Positions 6,535 to 7,905 of a stretch of DNA of 7,905 bases are shown piece after piece (the first letter of the stretch is position 1; the number at the start of each line of letters is the position of its first letter). The stretch spans positions 1-7,905 of the forward strand of contig JBGPIT010000237.1 of the NCBI GenBank assembly GCA_041485125.1, written 5' to 3'. The translations under genes were made by a program, and so were the position numbers. Origin of the DNA: JBGPIT01 sp041485125. GTDB lineage: Bacteria > Desulfobacterota > Binatia > UTPRO1. Below the pieces are notes generated by a model. The model saw only the letters and a list, made by a program, of their open reading frames with translations. It made no database searches and was not told the DNA's origin.

Positions 6535-6592
6535 GAACCCGTGTTACCGGCGTGAAAGGCCGGTGTCCTAGGCCGAGCTAGACGACGGGGAC
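6518..6592 (-). tRNA. tRNA-Glu (anticodon UUC)
   Basis: A 75-nt cloverleaf on the - strand. The acceptor stem GTCCCCG (5' end at 6592) pairs with CGGGGAC, with discriminator G at 6518. The anticodon stem CCGGC/GCCGG encloses loop CTTTCAC, giving anticodon UUC for glutamate GAA/GAG codons. The T-stem ACGGG/CCCGT encloses TTCGAAT. The sequence closely follows E. coli tRNA-Glu(UUC). CCA is not encoded (the gene strand continues CTGACT), so CCA must be added by the nucleotidyltransferase. The 3' end is part of the 23-bp repeat, meaning any past integration kept an intact tRNA here. Confidence 0.97.
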
Positions 6593-6671
6593 AGCGGGTG
6601 CGCGTGCTCGCGAGGTCGACGGCGTCGATGGTGGCTCGTCGCTGTGCTGCCGCGCGTGGACGGACGGGCTT

Positions 6672-6701
6672 CTATCAGCGCCCTCTCTGAGCCGCAAACA
6701 A
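6672..6701 (-). promoter_or_regulatory. Weak candidate promoter upstream of tRNA-Glu
   Basis: On the - strand, TTGTTT (6696-6701) and TGATAG (6672-6677) are separated by 18 bp, about 80 bp before the tRNA 5' end. Both hexamers match sigma-70 consensus only partly. It is offered because nothing better is seen between the tRNA and the divergent DUF486 gene. Confidence 0.22.
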
Positions 6702-6742
6702 CGGCGCCGTCTCACCGGCCTCGCCGCACCCCGGCAACGTGA

Positions 6743-6770
6743 TTGACGCGACCACACGACACGCTAAGCA
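6743..6770 (+). promoter_or_regulatory. Candidate promoter for the DUF486 gene, possibly leaderless
   Basis: TTGACG (6743-6748) is a good -35 match; with a 16-bp spacer, TAAGCA (6765-6770) is a poor -10. Initiation would fall at about the ATG (6777), giving a leaderless message, which would fit the lack of any Shine-Dalgarno-like sequence before this start. Low certainty because of the weak -10. Confidence 0.25.
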
Positions 6771-6776
6771 GTCGCG

Positions 6777-7127
6777 ATGATCACTCTGTCGCCGGCGGTG
6801 CAGACGATCCTCCTTCTCGTTGCTTCCAACGTTTTCATGACCGTCGCCTGGTACGGGCATCTCAAGCATCTCCGCGCCGCGCCCCTCGTCGTCGCGGTCC
6901 TCGTGAGCTGGTTGATCGCGCTCGCGGAGTACGCGCTGCAGGTACCGGCGAACCGGATCGGCTACGGACGCTTCACCCTGGCGCAGCTCAAGGTGATGCA
7001 GGAGATCATCACCATGACGGTGTTCGCGGGTTACGCGCTGTTCTGGGCGGGCGAGGCGTTGCGGTGGAACTACCTCGCCGCGGGCGGCTGCCTGGCCGCG
7101 GCGGCACTCTTCATGTTTCGCGCCTGA
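6777..7127 (+). CDS. DUF486 / DMT-superfamily small membrane protein
   Basis: A 116-residue inner-membrane protein with four predicted helices at about 7-26, 34-54, 74-93 and 97-115 and hardly any soluble part. Recognised as DUF486 by E-Y-A-L-Q-V-P-A-N-R-I-G-Y (51-63) after helix 2, the Q-L-K-V-M-Q-E-I-I-T (70-79) stretch before helix 3, and L-R-W-N-Y-L (95-100) before helix 4. The family is grouped with drug/metabolite transporters because it looks like a half-length, four-helix unit of the EmrE kind, so it would act as a dimer; substrate unknown. Length is normal for the family. No clear ribosome binding site precedes the ATG. Its last 58 bases overlap the 3' end of the convergent pectate lyase gene, so the two transcripts are antisense to each other there. 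Confidence 0.9.
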   Translation: MITLSPAVQTILLLVASNVFMTVAWYGHLKHLRAAPLVVAVLVSWLIALAEYALQVPANRIGYGRFTLAQLKVMQEIITMTVFAGYALFWAGEALRWNYLAAGGCLAAAALFMFRA

Positions 7128-7905
7128 CGATCGCAGCGACACGGCGGGGCTGGCGGCGGCTCCAACGACGAAAGCAGCACTCCGGCGTGCGCGATCAACA
7201 TGCGCGGGTCGCGCACGCCGCTCGGGTCGAAGCGCTGCGCCGAGCCGTCGCAGCGGCCGGGATCGCCAGGAAGGTGCCGCGGCATTCCGTCGCCGTGCTC
7301 GGTCGCGTCTTCGGCGCACCCGAGGCGCGCGAGCAGCGACGCGATCCCGAACTCGCCGGTCCAATCGTAGGGCTGGTGCGCGTCGCGCGGGGAGACGACC
7401 CGCGTGCCATGCTCGTCGAAGTAGAGGGGCTCGTTGGTGTCGACGGCATAGAACCTCGCCCAGCATCCGGCCGCGATCGCCGAGCGCGCGAGCCACGCGA
7501 CGGCGTCGGGAATGGGCGCGCAGTAGCGATCATCGCCGGTCGTGGCCGCGAGCTCGAGCAGGGCGTCGATCGCGAGCCGGGATTCCCACGATGCGAGCGC
7601 GACACCCTCGAAGTGACGGGCCGGGGCTGGTCGGCCCTCGGCATCGTACTGCTGCGCCCACCCGGCCTGTGGTGCGGGGGCACGGACGGCGGCGAGCCAG
7701 TCACCCCCGCGGCGTGCGGCCGCGGTGAGATCGGGTCTTCCGAGGAGCTGCCCGCCACGAAGGAGCGTCGTGATCGCCTGGGTCGTCGCGCCGTCGTTCA
7801 AGGTTGGAAGATCCTCGAACGTCGGCCAGATGTGCTTCCATGCGGGCCGCCACAGAAGCGGCCAGGCACCGTTCGGAAGCTGGGTCCGCTGCAACAATGC
7901 GAGGC
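7070..7905 (-). CDS. Pectate lyase, polysaccharide lyase family 10-like (5' end beyond window)
   Basis: Probable pectate lyase cleaving polygalacturonate by beta-elimination, normally a secreted Ca2+-dependent enzyme with an alpha/alpha-toroid fold. The frame is open to the window edge; the N-terminus, including any signal peptide, is outside, and 277 residues are visible. Family 10 marks, in visible numbering: L-P-N-G-A-W-P near 9-15, T-L-N-D-G-A-T-T near 34-41, G-W-A-Q-Q-Y-D near 81-87 followed by A-P-A-R-H-F-E and S-W-E-S near 105 (relatives often read S-G-x-E-S), and W-A-R-F-Y near 148-152 with T-N-E-P-L-Y. I do not assign individual catalytic residues. The region after about residue 195 is Pro/Arg/Ala-rich and not lyase-like; it overlaps the DUF486 gene and may be an unusual extension or reflect a lost earlier stop. 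Its presence suggests use of plant cell-wall material. Confidence 0.82.
   Translation of the reverse strand, partial: LALLQRTQLPNGAWPLLWRPAWKHIWPTFEDLPTLNDGATTQAITTLLRGGQLLGRPDLTAAARRGGDWLAAVRAPAPQAGWAQQYDAEGRPAPARHFEGVALASWESRLAIDALLELAATTGDDRYCAPIPDAVAWLARSAIAAGCWARFYAVDTNEPLYFDEHGTRVVSPRDAHQPYDWTGEFGIASLLARLGCAEDATEHGDGMPRHLPGDPGRCDGSAQRFDPSGVRDPRMLIAHAGVLLSSLEPPPAPPCRCDRQARNMKSAAAARQPPAAR

Noticed and set aside
6675..7496. 273-codon - strand open frame across the DUF486 and lyase region
   Set aside because: It overlaps two genes with recognised motifs in other frames and shows no family features.
1..7905. CRISPR array, toxin-antitoxin pair, integrase or phage genes
   Set aside because: No regularly spaced repeats, no recombinase or transposase motifs, and no paired small genes were seen on either strand.

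Overview
The window is high-G+C bacterial DNA (roughly two-thirds G+C by eye, not counted). It carries ordinary chromosomal genes: a lipid-metabolism enzyme, a SAM methyltransferase, a DUF349 protein, a tRNA, a small membrane protein and a pectate lyase. The DUF349 layout (short N-terminus ending in a W-K-H-S-D-P motif, HEAT-like repeats, then a coiled-coil array) and the E. coli-like tRNA-Glu suggest Pseudomonadota. Against this, the tRNA gene does not encode its CCA end, which is unusual for classical Gammaproteobacteria. Another high-G+C Gram-negative soil lineage such as Acidobacteriota or Myxococcota therefore remains possible. I cannot place it more precisely.

Left part (1-2709, + strand): an acyl-CoA dehydrogenase of the long DmdC-like type lacks its N-terminus at the window edge. 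An 83-bp, almost perfectly self-complementary palindrome starts exactly at its stop codon and is bounded by CTAG on both sides, which looks like a MITE-type insertion. A leucine-carboxyl-methyltransferase-family protein with a GTG start and a good ribosome binding site follows.

Middle part (2706-3293): a scrambled stretch without an intact gene. It holds a short remnant of the C-terminus of HflC (SPFH/band 7 family), which overlaps the methyltransferase stop, then a 23-bp exact copy of the 3' end of a tRNA-Glu gene, then a strong hairpin.

Right part (3294-7905): a large HEAT-plus-DUF349 protein on the - strand, preceded on the same strand by tRNA-Glu(UUC). The 3' end of this tRNA gene plus 6 flanking bases is the other copy of the 23-bp repeat. 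The DUF349 gene is therefore bracketed by two direct copies of a tRNA 3' end, about 3.57 kb apart, the geometry left by tRNA-targeting integrative elements, although no integrase is visible. A DUF486 four-helix membrane protein (+) and a convergent, 5'-truncated family 10 pectate lyase (-) complete the window, their 3' ends overlapping by 58 bp.

The genes do not form one pathway or operon, and I see no defence system, CRISPR array, toxin-antitoxin pair, phage structural gene or biosynthetic cluster. The points most worth a second look are the 83-bp palindrome, the tRNA-derived att-like repeat pair, and the broken hflC segment beside one of its copies.
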